Below are positions 48,034 through 56,753 of a stretch of DNA of 64,000 nt, one piece after another. The position numbers and the translations under genes are program-made. Each line of letters opens with the position of its first letter. The first letter of the stretch is position 1. Location of the stretch: assembly GCA_010672925.1 (NCBI GenBank), contig JAAHFP010000018.1:18883-82882 (forward strand), written 5' to 3'. A model generated the notes under the pieces. The model worked only from the letters and a program-made list of their open reading frames with translations, was not told the origin of the DNA and did not search any database. Source of the DNA: Symploca sp. SIO1C2. GTDB lineage: Bacteria; Cyanobacteriota; Cyanobacteriia; Cyanobacteriales; Coleofasciculaceae.

Positions 48034-48455
48034 TGAGCACCCATAATGAGTAGACAGATGCATCATCCCTGGAAATTTAATCTAAAAAATTATCATTTAT
48101 TATTATCTGACATCAGTCCAGAGAAGGGTTTGTTTTGTCAATATTTGTAAAGATAAATATTTGTGATAGTGCCAAGGCTGCTCTTCTTTCTCAGCTCCCC
48201 CAGCTTCCTCAGCTTCCCCAGCTCCCTCAGCTCCTCACCCCCTCCGCCCCTCCGCTCCCCACTCTTTTTTTCGCTCACCCCTCCCTCAGCTCCCTCAGCT
48301 CCCTCAGCTCCCCACCCTTTTTTTCGCTCACCCCTCCTCCGCTCCTCCGCTCCCCATCTCCCCACACCAATGGAAGCCAGAACGCGATCGCAACTCACCC
48401 GACAAGACCTTATTGGTTAAAATTAATTAAACTTAAAATAAATTATCCCACTTTT
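48034..48455. repeat. Repeat-filled leader of the metallo-hydrolase gene
   Basis: AGCTCCCTC 9-mer arrays (48183-48310), two copies of CCCCACYCTTTTTTTCGCTC (48257, 48310) and CCGCTCCTCCGCTCCCC stretches. Frames open through it on both strands encode only low-complexity peptide and are not called. Confidence 0.7.
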
Positions 48456-49226
48456 ATGCATCTGACTTACTTCGGAGCAAACAGCTGGCTACTAGAACTA
48501 GGACAGCAAAAGATACTCATTGACCCTTGGTTAGTAGACTCCTTAGTCTTCGGTAATCTTCCCTGGTTTTTTAAAGGCGACAAACCAGCAGCCCTTGACT
48601 CCCTTCCTGAACAGATTGACTTAATTCTACTTTCACAAGGTTTAGAAGATCACGCCCACAAACCAACTCTCCAACAACTGGATAAAACTATTCCTGTGGT
48701 TGCTTCCATCAGTGCAACCCAAGTAGTAGAACAACTTGGCTATACCCAAGTCACTAGCCTTCCTCCTGGTGAAACCTTCATCCTGGGCAATCAAGTTGAA
48801 ATTCGGGCAATGGTAGGAGCACCCATTGGGCCGTTACAAGTAGAGAATTCCTATCTTCTCAAAGAATTAGATAGTGGTACAAGTGTCTACTACGAACCCC
48901 ATGGCTATCCCCCTGAGGAATTGAAGAATTATGCTCCAGTGGATGTAGTCATCAGTCCTGTGCTAAACCTGGAACTTCCCCTCTTAGGACCAGTTATTCA
49001 GGGCAACACTACAGCTTTGCAGTTGGCACAATTAGCACAACCCCAAGTATTTCTGCCAACAGCAGCAGGAGGAGATGTCGAATATGCCGGAATTCTGAAT
49101 TCCCTGCTACGGGCCTCCGGTAGTGTGGAAGGATTAAGAACGCAATTAGCAGACCATAACCTTTCTACCCAAGTGATTGAACCTCCACCAGGTAAGCGGG
49201 AACAGGTGTTGGGTGTTAGGTGTTAG
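48456..49226 (+). CDS. Metallo-beta-lactamase-fold (UlaG-like) protein
   Basis: 256 residues from ATG 48456 (MHLTYFGANSWLLELGQQKILIDPWL). The upstream in-frame extension to 48135 is repeat DNA and rejected. The start motif matches the MBL fold, but the canonical HxHxDH is replaced by LLSQGLEDHAH, so at least the first His is missing; a related cyanobacterial subfamily shows SQGLEDHAH and may bind metal differently. PTAAGGDVEYAG lies near the C-terminus. The last residues (REQVLGVRC) run into GGTGTTAGGTGGTAGG repeats, so the natural end may have been lengthened. Hydrolase activity is inferred only. Confidence 0.8.
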   Translation: MHLTYFGANSWLLELGQQKILIDPWLVDSLVFGNLPWFFKGDKPAALDSLPEQIDLILLSQGLEDHAHKPTLQQLDKTIPVVASISATQVVEQLGYTQVTSLPPGETFILGNQVEIRAMVGAPIGPLQVENSYLLKELDSGTSVYYEPHGYPPEELKNYAPVDVVISPVLNLELPLLGPVIQGNTTALQLAQLAQPQVFLPTAAGGDVEYAGILNSLLRASGSVEGLRTQLADHNLSTQVIEPPPGKREQVLGVRC

Positions 49227-49345
49227 GTGGTAGGTGGTAGGTTTTAGGTGGTAGGTGTTCGTATTCGACCTTCCCCATTCTCCATTCCCCATTCCCCATT
49301 CCTCATTCTCCATTCTCCATTCTCCATTCTCCATTCTCCATTCCC
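49203..49345. repeat. GTTAGGTGGTAGG and CATTCTC arrays
   Basis: A GTAGGTGGTAGGTTTTAGG stretch (about 49210-49257), then CCATTCCCCATTCTCCATTC heptamer units (49272-49345), the inverse of the GGAGAAT array at 40334. Confidence 0.65.
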
Positions 49346-49451
49346 ACACCCTGTGGCGTAATTGCCGAACCTCCAGAGGGCAGCAGATCTAAAGCTGGAG
49401 ACGTTAAATTGGCAATGGTGCTCAGGAAAATAGCCAGGAAGGAGATTCAAC

Positions 49452-50243
49452 ATGCTGGAGTTATATCAATTTGAACTGTCCCAATTTTCAGAAAAAGTCC
49501 GGTTTATTCTCGATTACAAGGGACTAGAGTATCGCAAGATTGAAGTAACCCCAGGAGTAGGACAAATCGACGTCTTCAAAATGTCTGGTCAATCCAAGGT
49601 ACCGGTGCTCAAAGATGGAGATACAGTTATTAGTGATTCTACCGCGATCGCGATGTATTTGGACCGCAAGTATCCAGACAAACCCCTGCTTCCCCAAGGA
49701 AATAGGGAAAGGGGACTCTGCTTACAAATGGAAGAATGGGCAGATGAGTCCATTGGGGTCAAAAGTCGCAAAGCACTGTATGGAGCCTTCAGCCAAAATC
49801 AAAGCTTCCGGACATCTTTTTTGCCTAACGATACTCCCGATTTGTTCAAAACTCTAATTGGTGCTGTCCCTCCAGAATTCCTTAAAGTGTTGGGAACCGG
49901 TGTCGGTTTTAGCTCAGACTCAGTCAAAGAAGCCAAAGATGCCCTCAAGCAAGACTTAGAAGCTCTGAGTTTGATTTTATTAGATAGTCCCTATCTGTTA
50001 GGAAATTCTCCCTGCTTAGCAGATTTTGCCGTAGCTGGTTTAAGTATTGTCATCAAGCTTCCCGATGGCCCCTACCTGGATATACCAGAAAACCTTAGAG
50101 GCAAAGGTATTCCTGGCTTAGTTGATAGTGGTCTTTATGAAACCTTTTTCGATTGGCGCGATCGCCTCTATAAAGATTATCGCAAACCTTTGTCTGTTAC
50201 TACAGCCAGTGACTCTTCCCCAAAATCAATTGATATTGATTAA
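49452..50243 (+). CDS. Glutathione S-transferase-like protein
   Basis: 263 residues. A thioredoxin-fold N-terminal domain (MLELYQFELSQFSEKVRFILDYKGLEYRKIEV, KVPVLKDGDTVISDSTAIAMYLD) carries the cis-Pro VPVL and the Glu/Asp-Ser pair for glutathione binding. A helical C-terminal domain follows (SPYLLGNSPCLADFAVAGL, the N-capping-box motif). The catalytic residue is probably Ser11 of the SQFSEKV region. The substrate is unknown. AGGAAGGAG precedes the ATG. Confidence 0.9.
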   Translation: MLELYQFELSQFSEKVRFILDYKGLEYRKIEVTPGVGQIDVFKMSGQSKVPVLKDGDTVISDSTAIAMYLDRKYPDKPLLPQGNRERGLCLQMEEWADESIGVKSRKALYGAFSQNQSFRTSFLPNDTPDLFKTLIGAVPPEFLKVLGTGVGFSSDSVKEAKDALKQDLEALSLILLDSPYLLGNSPCLADFAVAGLSIVIKLPDGPYLDIPENLRGKGIPGLVDSGLYETFFDWRDRLYKDYRKPLSVTTASDSSPKSIDID

Positions 50244-50264
50244 CTATTAGTTAGCCCCCTCAAT

Positions 50265-50428
50265 CCCCCAATACTGATGCCGGTGGCGAAATTCATATTT
50301 GTTTACAAAATGGGGAGCTGAGGGAGCTGAGGGAGCTGAGGGAGAACAATAATATCGTTGGTGTTGTCAACTAAATTGGACAATTTATTACCAAGTATTA
50401 AGTTCGCCAGCGGTATCAATACTGGGGG
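50265..50428 (+). mobile_element. Inverted-repeat element, family 3 (164 bp)
   Basis: Left CCCCCAATACTGATGCCGGT (50265-50284, continuing to GGCGAA 50290) pairs with inverted right end TTCGCCAGCGGTATCAATAC (50403-50422, to GGGGG 50428); 22 of 26 positions match. The interior holds a GAGCTGAGG array (50312-50345). No clear target duplication was found. Non-coding. Confidence 0.6.
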
Positions 50429-51099
50429 ACTTTAAATCATTATTTATGATGCATAGTGCAAGATGTGAGTCTGACTTGTTTCTTGAGGAATTCACTTAGA
50501 AAAAAAGCAAAAACTATTGCAGAAAAGTGCAAGTTAGATACACAAAAGTGCAAGTCAGATAACGTATCATTAATTCGACCAAAAATTCTATTTTATTAAT
50601 AGAATGTTACTTTACTGAAGTTAATCTAATTTGCAGAGTACTTCATCCAATCTTTATATATATTTTCCAGATTTATAATTAAGATCAATTTAGTTGATAC
50701 TTCAGGTATCAACTCTCCGACTTTTATCGGATAAAATATTTTCTGGTGAGCTGGTCTTGCCTTTATGAATAGCTATGGTGACCAGACTTATTGGAATTAC
50801 TGCTAACTCCCAAGAGCAGTTAGCATAACCTGTACTTTAGGAAATCGCCGTCTTTTTCTAATAATTTTCGGAGAATCATTGCTAAGTTTGACTAAATTTT
50901 CAATCAGTCAAAACTATATGAGCAATGCTTTACAGCTGTTAATCACGAATAAATATTAGTAGGTGGTTTGCACCCCACCTACTAATGATAATGCAGTGAA
51001 TATTAACAGTAACTAATGGGATTTTAGGTGACTGCTGAAATCACAAAATTCAGCAGTGGATACTGTTACAAATACACACATGCTGTAGGATAGCTTAAC
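50429..51099. other. Leader region of the giant exoprotein gene
   Basis: No gene is seen. AAAAGTGCAAGTTAGATA and AAAAGTGCAAGTCAGATA form a close direct repeat at about 50523-50559. The stretch is A/T-rich and about 670 bp long, unusually long for one gene, so regulation may be complex. Confidence 0.4.
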
Positions 51100-54000
51100 A
51101 TGTTAAATAGCACAGATGCAAGAGGCAACGAACTTTATCGGTTGTTTAACTCTGGTGAATCAGAGCAATACAAAGTTCTAGAAAGTTGTGATAAAACTCC
51201 TAGCACAATTGTTTTTATCGACTCAGGAGTTGATGATTATCAGAGTTTGGTTAATGGTGTAGTACCGGAAGCTGAGGTAATTGTCCTGGACTCTAGACAG
51301 GATGGGGTGGAACAAATTACTAAAGTACTTAAAGAACAAGCAGGGATTGCTGCTATTCATCTTGTCTCTCACGGTTCACCGGGGTGTTTATACCTAGGGA
51401 ATAGTCAACTGAGTTTAGATACCTTAAGTCACTACGCCACGCAACTAAAAACCTGGATTCCTTCAGCTTCTGTTAATCAGGGAGGTAAGTCTGCTGCGAT
51501 TCTTCTCTATGGTTGTAATGTGGCTGCTGGGGATGCAGGGGAAGAGTTTGTGACACGACTTGGGCAACTGACAGGGGCAAATATTGCTGCTTCTGCCAAG
51601 CGTACAGGTTCTGCCATGCTAGAGGGAGATTGGAACCTAGAAGTAACAACTAACCCAATGCAGGTGTCCTTAGCCTTTTCAGAGGAGGTGAAGGATAGGT
51701 ATGCCTCGGTGTTAGTAACTTTTGCTGTGACCAATACAAATGATGATGGCAATGGTTCCCTCAGAAACGCTATTGACTTGGCAAACACGACTGCAGGGGC
51801 TGACACAATTATCTTTGAGGGAGCAGTTTTCACTGATTCTACACCCGACACAATTAACTTAGCTTCTGGTGAGCTATTTATAGATGACAGCCTTACAATT
51901 GAAGGACTCGGAGCCGAGAACCTAACCATCTCAGGTAACGGATCTTCCCGTGTCTTCACGATATTGGAAAACACTAACACAACCATTACTGGTCTGACAA
52001 TTTCCGGTGGGAATACTGGAATTGGAGGAGATGGAATCCTAGATAGTGAAACGATAGATGGTAATGGGGGAGGGATTGCTATAGATCGAGGTGCAACACT
52101 TGAGTTGCGTAACAGCGTTGTTGCTGAAAATAGTGCATTTTTGAATGGAGGGGGAATCTTCAGCAGTCCTAATTCTACGCTAAGGGTTTTTGGAAGTACT
52201 ATCCGTGACAATTTCACAGAAAATGGAAATGGCGGCGGGATTGCTTCTACTAGGGATGCAGAATTATTAGTTAGTGCCAGTACCATCAGCGGTAATCTGG
52301 CTCAAGGTTCTGTCCGTCGAGAGGGTAACGGAGGAGGTCTTTTTCTTGATATTGATGCCCCATCCACTTTTTCTAAGCAGATTGTCAACAGCACGATCAG
52401 CAACAATTCAGCAAGACATGGGGCTGGGATATTTCTTGATGAAGGAAGGGGGATTCTTGAGGTAGAGTCTAGTACAATCACTCAAAACAGGGGTGGTGGC
52501 ATCACCTCGTTCGCTGGTCCTCGCATAGCGATAATTGATGACAGGAGTGACCCTCTTGATAGTGATCAATTCTTTAACGAAGCTCTTGATCCACAGCTAA
52601 GACTTAAAAACTCGATTGTAGTTGATAATTTGGGTGCGAGTTCTGGATCTGCAGACATCTTTGGATTTGGTCCAACGTTATTGACGAGTTCCTTCAGTTT
52701 GATTGGTGACCAAGGTTTTCCCCCACGACAATCGGCTCTTCTAGGTCCACTACAAGATAATGGTGGGCCGACTTTTACTCATCTTCCTTTACCTGGGAGT
52801 CCTGCGATCGATGCTGGTGCTCCTAATAGTTTCTTTCGATTCGACCAAAGGGGTGTACGTCGTCCTCAAGGTGCAAGTTTACTGCCGGATATTGGGGCTG
52901 TAGAAGTAGAAATGGTAGTACCTCCAGTAGATATCGAGGTCACAAATATAGAAGTTACTCAAGGAATTCAGACTCCTGACAACACAGTTCCATTAGTTGC
53001 AGAACGCTCAACGGCTGTTCGAGTAACCGTTGAAGCTGGGAGTAGCAGCTCACCTATGCAAGTTAGTGGAAGACTCCATATTTTTGCGGATGGTCGAGAG
53101 ATTACCCCTAGGGTTGGTCTAATTTCAATTAATTCACCAATTGTGGGGTTGGGTGCTCCACAACGCAATAACGAAACAGATACTCTGAATTTTGAAATCT
53201 CAGATAATATCCGTATTCCTGTCTCTTCTGATGTGGATTTTCGAGTTGACATTTCTCCTGCTCCTACTATGGGAAATCCATTTGCAGAAGTGAATGATCT
53301 CGAATTTGTTGCTCCAATCAGTCCAAAGATTTTCTTCACTAGCATTAACTACACACCCTCAGGACTAGGATTACCAGACTTCGACCTTATTAAACCTGGG
53401 GTAGGGGATGCTTTTGTGAAAGGAATCTTTCCTGTTAATGATAACGATCCTAACCTTTATAAGTTAGCACCCTCTCCCTCACTTCAGTATAGTGAAGACA
53501 ACGATATTTTTGATGCAGCTGGAAATAACATAAATCAAAAAGGAATACTAGAAGATCCTGATGTAAACGGACTTTTGGCTCTTTTAGCTGCTCAACGGCA
53601 GTTGATTGTGGACAATAAACTAGGAGCAAATAGTAACACTTTCCTATATGGTTGGTTGGCAGGTAACCCAATTGATGGTAACGGTTGGGCTTCAGGAAGT
53701 AATCCTGTTGCTTTTGGAAACACAGATCCCACTCGTCATCAACGCACGTTTGCCCATGAGTTAGGTCACTTATTTGGAGTGGATCACCCTACTAATATGA
53801 TGGGGGTCGAGATACTTCTTCCTATTGACCAAGTGGGTTGGGATGTCCGCGCTAGGTTAGATGGCAATCCTAGTTCCAACAACACGACTGGTCACGTCAA
53901 ACCGACAACCTTAAACGATATTATGGTTGGTGGACTTCTTACAAACCAGGCTTGGGTTGACACGATCACTTATCAAAGCTTACTAAATTCTGGTGTAATG

Positions 54001-56400
54001 GCTGGTGCTAGTGGTCCTGATCAAGGCGATTTGAGGGAACGTGTTTTTGTAATTCAAGGCATTTTTGATCCGGAAGGGCAGGAACTCTTAGAACTGAATA
54101 CATTCCGCTTCCCTTGGCTTTCGCAGGCTGACTCACTTCAGCAGGAAGGGCAATTTATGGCAGAGGTGGTTGATGAAGCCGGTAATGTTACCCAGATACG
54201 CTTTGATGCTTTTATAGAAAGTGATTCAGCAAACAGTGAGGAAGAGTTTGGTTTCTTTGAAGTTATGGTTCCTGTATCTTCAGACCTTGAAGTTGCCTCT
54301 CTCCGCATCACAGATATTTCTGGAAACCAAGAGTTTGGAAGTTTGCAACAGTCAGCAGCACCGCAAATCTCCATCGTTGAGCCATTAACCGGGGCATTTC
54401 TAGGTGAAGAAACCCAAGTGGTTTGGGATGCTTTTGATCCAGATACTCCAGCAGAAGAGTTGCAATTCCAATTGGCTTACAGCCCCGATAACGGTAACAA
54501 CTTTGTACCGATCGCAGTTAATGTACCAGGAACTGAGAACTCCATTACCTTTAACTCAACCGAAATCCAAAATAGTCTGGGCAGCCAAGGTTTAATCCGT
54601 GTGTTTGTCAGTGATGGACTGAATACAGCATTTGCAGATGTATTAAACCTAACCCCCCTAGATGCTCAATTTGCTCCTCCTTCCCCCCTCGAAATTACAG
54701 TTGATACCCTAGAAGATATAGATGATAACGATCTCAGCGTAGGTGGTGTTTCTCTACGAGAGGCACTTGCACTCATCAGTGAGGGTGGAACTATTAACTT
54801 CGACTCCAGTCTCGCAGGTGGAACCATTGACCTTACTTTGGGTGAACTTGTCATCGACAAAGATCTGACCATCAATGGGCTGGGTGCAGACAAGCTGACT
54901 ATTAGCGGCAACAATACCTCTCGTATCTTCAATATTGACGATGGAAATGCTTTCAACTCCCTTGATGTCAAGATTCGTGGATTAACCATTGCTGATGGAA
55001 ATGCTGATTTTGGTGGCGGCATCTTTAATGAAGAACAGCTTCTAATCAGCAGCAGCACGATTCGCGATAACACAGCACAATTCAGTGGTGGTGGCATTTT
55101 TTCTGATGGACGTTTAAATATTAAGAGCAGCACCATCAGTGGCAATACCGCCGAGCGCTCAGCTGGTGGTGGTATCAGCGGTTCGGACTTTCTGTCAATT
55201 AACAATGTCACTATCAGCGGCAATCAAGCAGGTAATAACGGTGGTGGCATCTCCTTCGGTCAGGGCTCTGGCGGAGACACCTTGATTGTCAATAGCAGTA
55301 CTATTACTCAAAATACAACCAATGGTAATGGAGGGGGTATCTTCTCAAACTTAGCCAATTCTAATGATGACTTGATTGCGATTAATAACAGCATCATTGC
55401 CCAAAACTTTGACAATGATAGTTCAGACGGAAACAGTCCTGATGTTTGGGGGGAATTCTCCTCTAACAACCGATTTAACCTAATTGGTGATCTTGGTGAC
55501 AACACTAGCAACGGTGACTTCCTGACAGCAGAAGGTAACCAAGTAGGTACTAGTGCTAACCCCATAAACCCGATGCTGGGAGATTTGCAAGATAACGGAG
55601 GCCCGACCTTCACCCACGCACCCCTTCCTGGTAGTCCAGTATTAGATGCTGCTAATCCTCTTGCAGGTGTCATTATTGATCAGCGGGGTATATCTCGTCC
55701 TCAAGGTGAAGGCTTCGATATTGGTGCTGTTGAAGGCTCACTTAACCCCTCCAGTGTTGGTACAAGGGATAGCGATCGCATTGTAGGTGATTCAGGTAAC
55801 AATGTAATCAATGGTGGCCGAGGAGCTGATGTCATCTTTGGTGGAGCCGGGAACGATATCTTGCGCGGTGCAGGCGGCGATGACATCCTCAAAGGAGAAG
55901 ATGGTAATGACCGGCTGATGGGGCACGGTGGCAACAATTCCCTCTTTGGTGGAAATGATAATGATACCCTTTGGGGTGGACAAAGGGACGATTTGCTTGA
56001 TGGAGGTGCTGGTAGCGATCGCCTCTTTGGTCAGAATGGTAATGATACTCTACTTGGTGGTCATGATCTAGACCTACTTGAAGGTGGCAGGGGTAATGAT
56101 CTGATGACTGGCGGTGAGGGAAATGATATTTTCCAACTTCGTCAGAGTGACTTTATGGGTGGCACTTTTGTTGATCAAATCTTAGACTTCAATGCTGCTG
56201 AAGACGATCGCTTACGACTCGTAGACATTAGTATGGACGAGGTGATGTTTAACAAAATTGGTACGAGTGATTTGGAGCTAACATTCACCTTTGGTGGCAA
56301 AGTGACATTTGTAGGAGTTACAGATGCTATCTTTGTTGCGAGTAATGTAGACTTTGATGCAACTCGATTGGGTAATAATTCACCTCTGCCTGTTTCATGA
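51100..56400 (+). CDS. Multidomain exoprotein: DUF4347, beta-helix, metzincin-like site, RTX
   Basis: 1766 residues. In order: DUF4347 (about 40-200), with HLVSHGSPG (His91) and LLYGCNVAAG (Cys139) like the His/Cys pair of clan CD peptidases; right-handed beta-helix built from TISGN...GGGI repeats (about 205-600); an unassigned region; a zinc site HELGHLFGVDH (886-896), fitting HExxHxxGxxH of metzincins, with LNDIMVGG as a possible Met-turn; an Ig-like region (PQISIVEPLTGAFLGEETQVVW, about 1085-1185); a second beta-helix (about 1195-1545); RTX Ca-binding nonapeptides (about 1555-1685, GGAGNDILRG type) and the C-terminal secretion region. No Sec signal peptide; type I secretion is expected. 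No TolC or ABC exporter genes are adjacent. Both peptidase assignments are from motifs. Confidence 0.85.
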   Translation: MLNSTDARGNELYRLFNSGESEQYKVLESCDKTPSTIVFIDSGVDDYQSLVNGVVPEAEVIVLDSRQDGVEQITKVLKEQAGIAAIHLVSHGSPGCLYLGNSQLSLDTLSHYATQLKTWIPSASVNQGGKSAAILLYGCNVAAGDAGEEFVTRLGQLTGANIAASAKRTGSAMLEGDWNLEVTTNPMQVSLAFSEEVKDRYASVLVTFAVTNTNDDGNGSLRNAIDLANTTAGADTIIFEGAVFTDSTPDTINLASGELFIDDSLTIEGLGAENLTISGNGSSRVFTILENTNTTITGLTISGGNTGIGGDGILDSETIDGNGGGIAIDRGATLELRNSVVAENSAFLNGGGIFSSPNSTLRVFGSTIRDNFTENGNGGGIASTRDAELLVSASTISGNLAQGSVRREGNGGGLFLDIDAPSTFSKQIVNSTISNNSARHGAGIFLDEGRGILEVESSTITQNRGGGITSFAGPRIAIIDDRSDPLDSDQFFNEALDPQLRLKNSIVVDNLGASSGSADIFGFGPTLLTSSFSLIGDQGFPPRQSALLGPLQDNGGPTFTHLPLPGSPAIDAGAPNSFFRFDQRGVRRPQGASLLPDIGAVEVEMVVPPVDIEVTNIEVTQGIQTPDNTVPLVAERSTAVRVTVEAGSSSSPMQVSGRLHIFADGREITPRVGLISINSPIVGLGAPQRNNETDTLNFEISDNIRIPVSSDVDFRVDISPAPTMGNPFAEVNDLEFVAPISPKIFFTSINYTPSGLGLPDFDLIKPGVGDAFVKGIFPVNDNDPNLYKLAPSPSLQYSEDNDIFDAAGNNINQKGILEDPDVNGLLALLAAQRQLIVDNKLGANSNTFLYGWLAGNPIDGNGWASGSNPVAFGNTDPTRHQRTFAHELGHLFGVDHPTNMMGVEILLPIDQVGWDVRARLDGNPSSNNTTGHVKPTTLNDIMVGGLLTNQAWVDTITYQSLLNSGVMAGASGPDQGDLRERVFVIQGIFDPEGQELLELNTFRFPWLSQADSLQQEGQFMAEVVDEAGNVTQIRFDAFIESDSANSEEEFGFFEVMVPVSSDLEVASLRITDISGNQEFGSLQQSAAPQISIVEPLTGAFLGEETQVVWDAFDPDTPAEELQFQLAYSPDNGNNFVPIAVNVPGTENSITFNSTEIQNSLGSQGLIRVFVSDGLNTAFADVLNLTPLDAQFAPPSPLEITVDTLEDIDDNDLSVGGVSLREALALISEGGTINFDSSLAGGTIDLTLGELVIDKDLTINGLGADKLTISGNNTSRIFNIDDGNAFNSLDVKIRGLTIADGNADFGGGIFNEEQLLISSSTIRDNTAQFSGGGIFSDGRLNIKSSTISGNTAERSAGGGISGSDFLSINNVTISGNQAGNNGGGISFGQGSGGDTLIVNSSTITQNTTNGNGGGIFSNLANSNDDLIAINNSIIAQNFDNDSSDGNSPDVWGEFSSNNRFNLIGDLGDNTSNGDFLTAEGNQVGTSANPINPMLGDLQDNGGPTFTHAPLPGSPVLDAANPLAGVIIDQRGISRPQGEGFDIGAVEGSLNPSSVGTRDSDRIVGDSGNNVINGGRGADVIFGGAGNDILRGAGGDDILKGEDGNDRLMGHGGNNSLFGGNDNDTLWGGQRDDLLDGGAGSDRLFGQNGNDTLLGGHDLDLLEGGRGNDLMTGGEGNDIFQLRQSDFMGGTFVDQILDFNAAEDDRLRLVDISMDEVMFNKIGTSDLELTFTFGGKVTFVGVTDAIFVASNVDFDATRLGNNSPLPVS

Positions 56401-56430
56401 GGGCTTGCTGAATAAGTCGTAAATTTCTGG
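56401..56430 (+). repeat. Solitary family 2 end directly after the exoprotein stop
   Basis: GGGCTTGCTGAATAAGTCGT at 56401-56420 is a family 2 end. An inverted partner-like end (ACGACTTATTCTCCCAAGCC) lies at 58430-58449. No target duplication joins the two. Confidence 0.5.
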
Positions 56431-56539
56431 TTGAGACAGGTGTTAGGTTTTACTCACATCTTGCACTATGCATCAAAAATACTGAATATCCTGACTGATA
56501 ACAATCAATTTCAGTAAGAAGTGGCGCGACACACTTAAA

Positions 56540-56618
56540 ATGTAGGTTGGGTGAAACGGAGTGAAACCCAACAAAGCTTTACTGGTGTTGGGTCAAGGCA
56601 ACGAGACCCAACCTACAT
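56540..56618. repeat. ATGTAGGTTGGGT inverted-repeat element, family 5
   Basis: ATGTAGGTTGGGT (56540-56552) is inverted at 56606-56618; inner GAAACCCAAC/GTTGGGTC arms form a second hairpin. It is related to the elements near 2521, 8986 and 37113. Confidence 0.65.
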
Positions 56619-56624
56619 CTATTC

Positions 56625-56721
56625 CAATACTGCTCGGTTAAGCCTACATTTTCTTTCCCCATCTTCCTTGTCTCCCTTGTCTCCCTTGTCCTCCCCGTCT
56701 TCCCTTAACCGAGCAGTATTG
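56625..56721 (+). mobile_element. Inverted-repeat element, family 4 (97 bp) with 10-bp duplication
   Basis: Perfect 18-bp ends CAATACTGCTCGGTTAAG (56625-56642) and CTTAACCGAGCAGTATTG (56704-56721). Direct duplication ACATCTATTC at 56615-56624 and 56722-56731. The interior is mostly CCTTGTCTCC repeats. It inserted at the edge of the family 5 element. Non-coding. Confidence 0.85.
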
Positions 56722-56753
56722 ACATCTATTCTTGTTTCCCTACACGCTACACC

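Noticed and set aside
48135..48455. N-terminal extension of the metallo-hydrolase gene
   Set aside because: It encodes only Leu/Pro/Ser repeats from intergenic 9-mer arrays; the family start motif begins at ATG 48456.
51507..52286. 259-residue minus-strand ORF opposite the exoprotein
   Set aside because: It mirrors the Gly/Ser/Asn-rich beta-helix coding on the other strand and has Pro/Ser-rich, domain-free sequence; a shadow.
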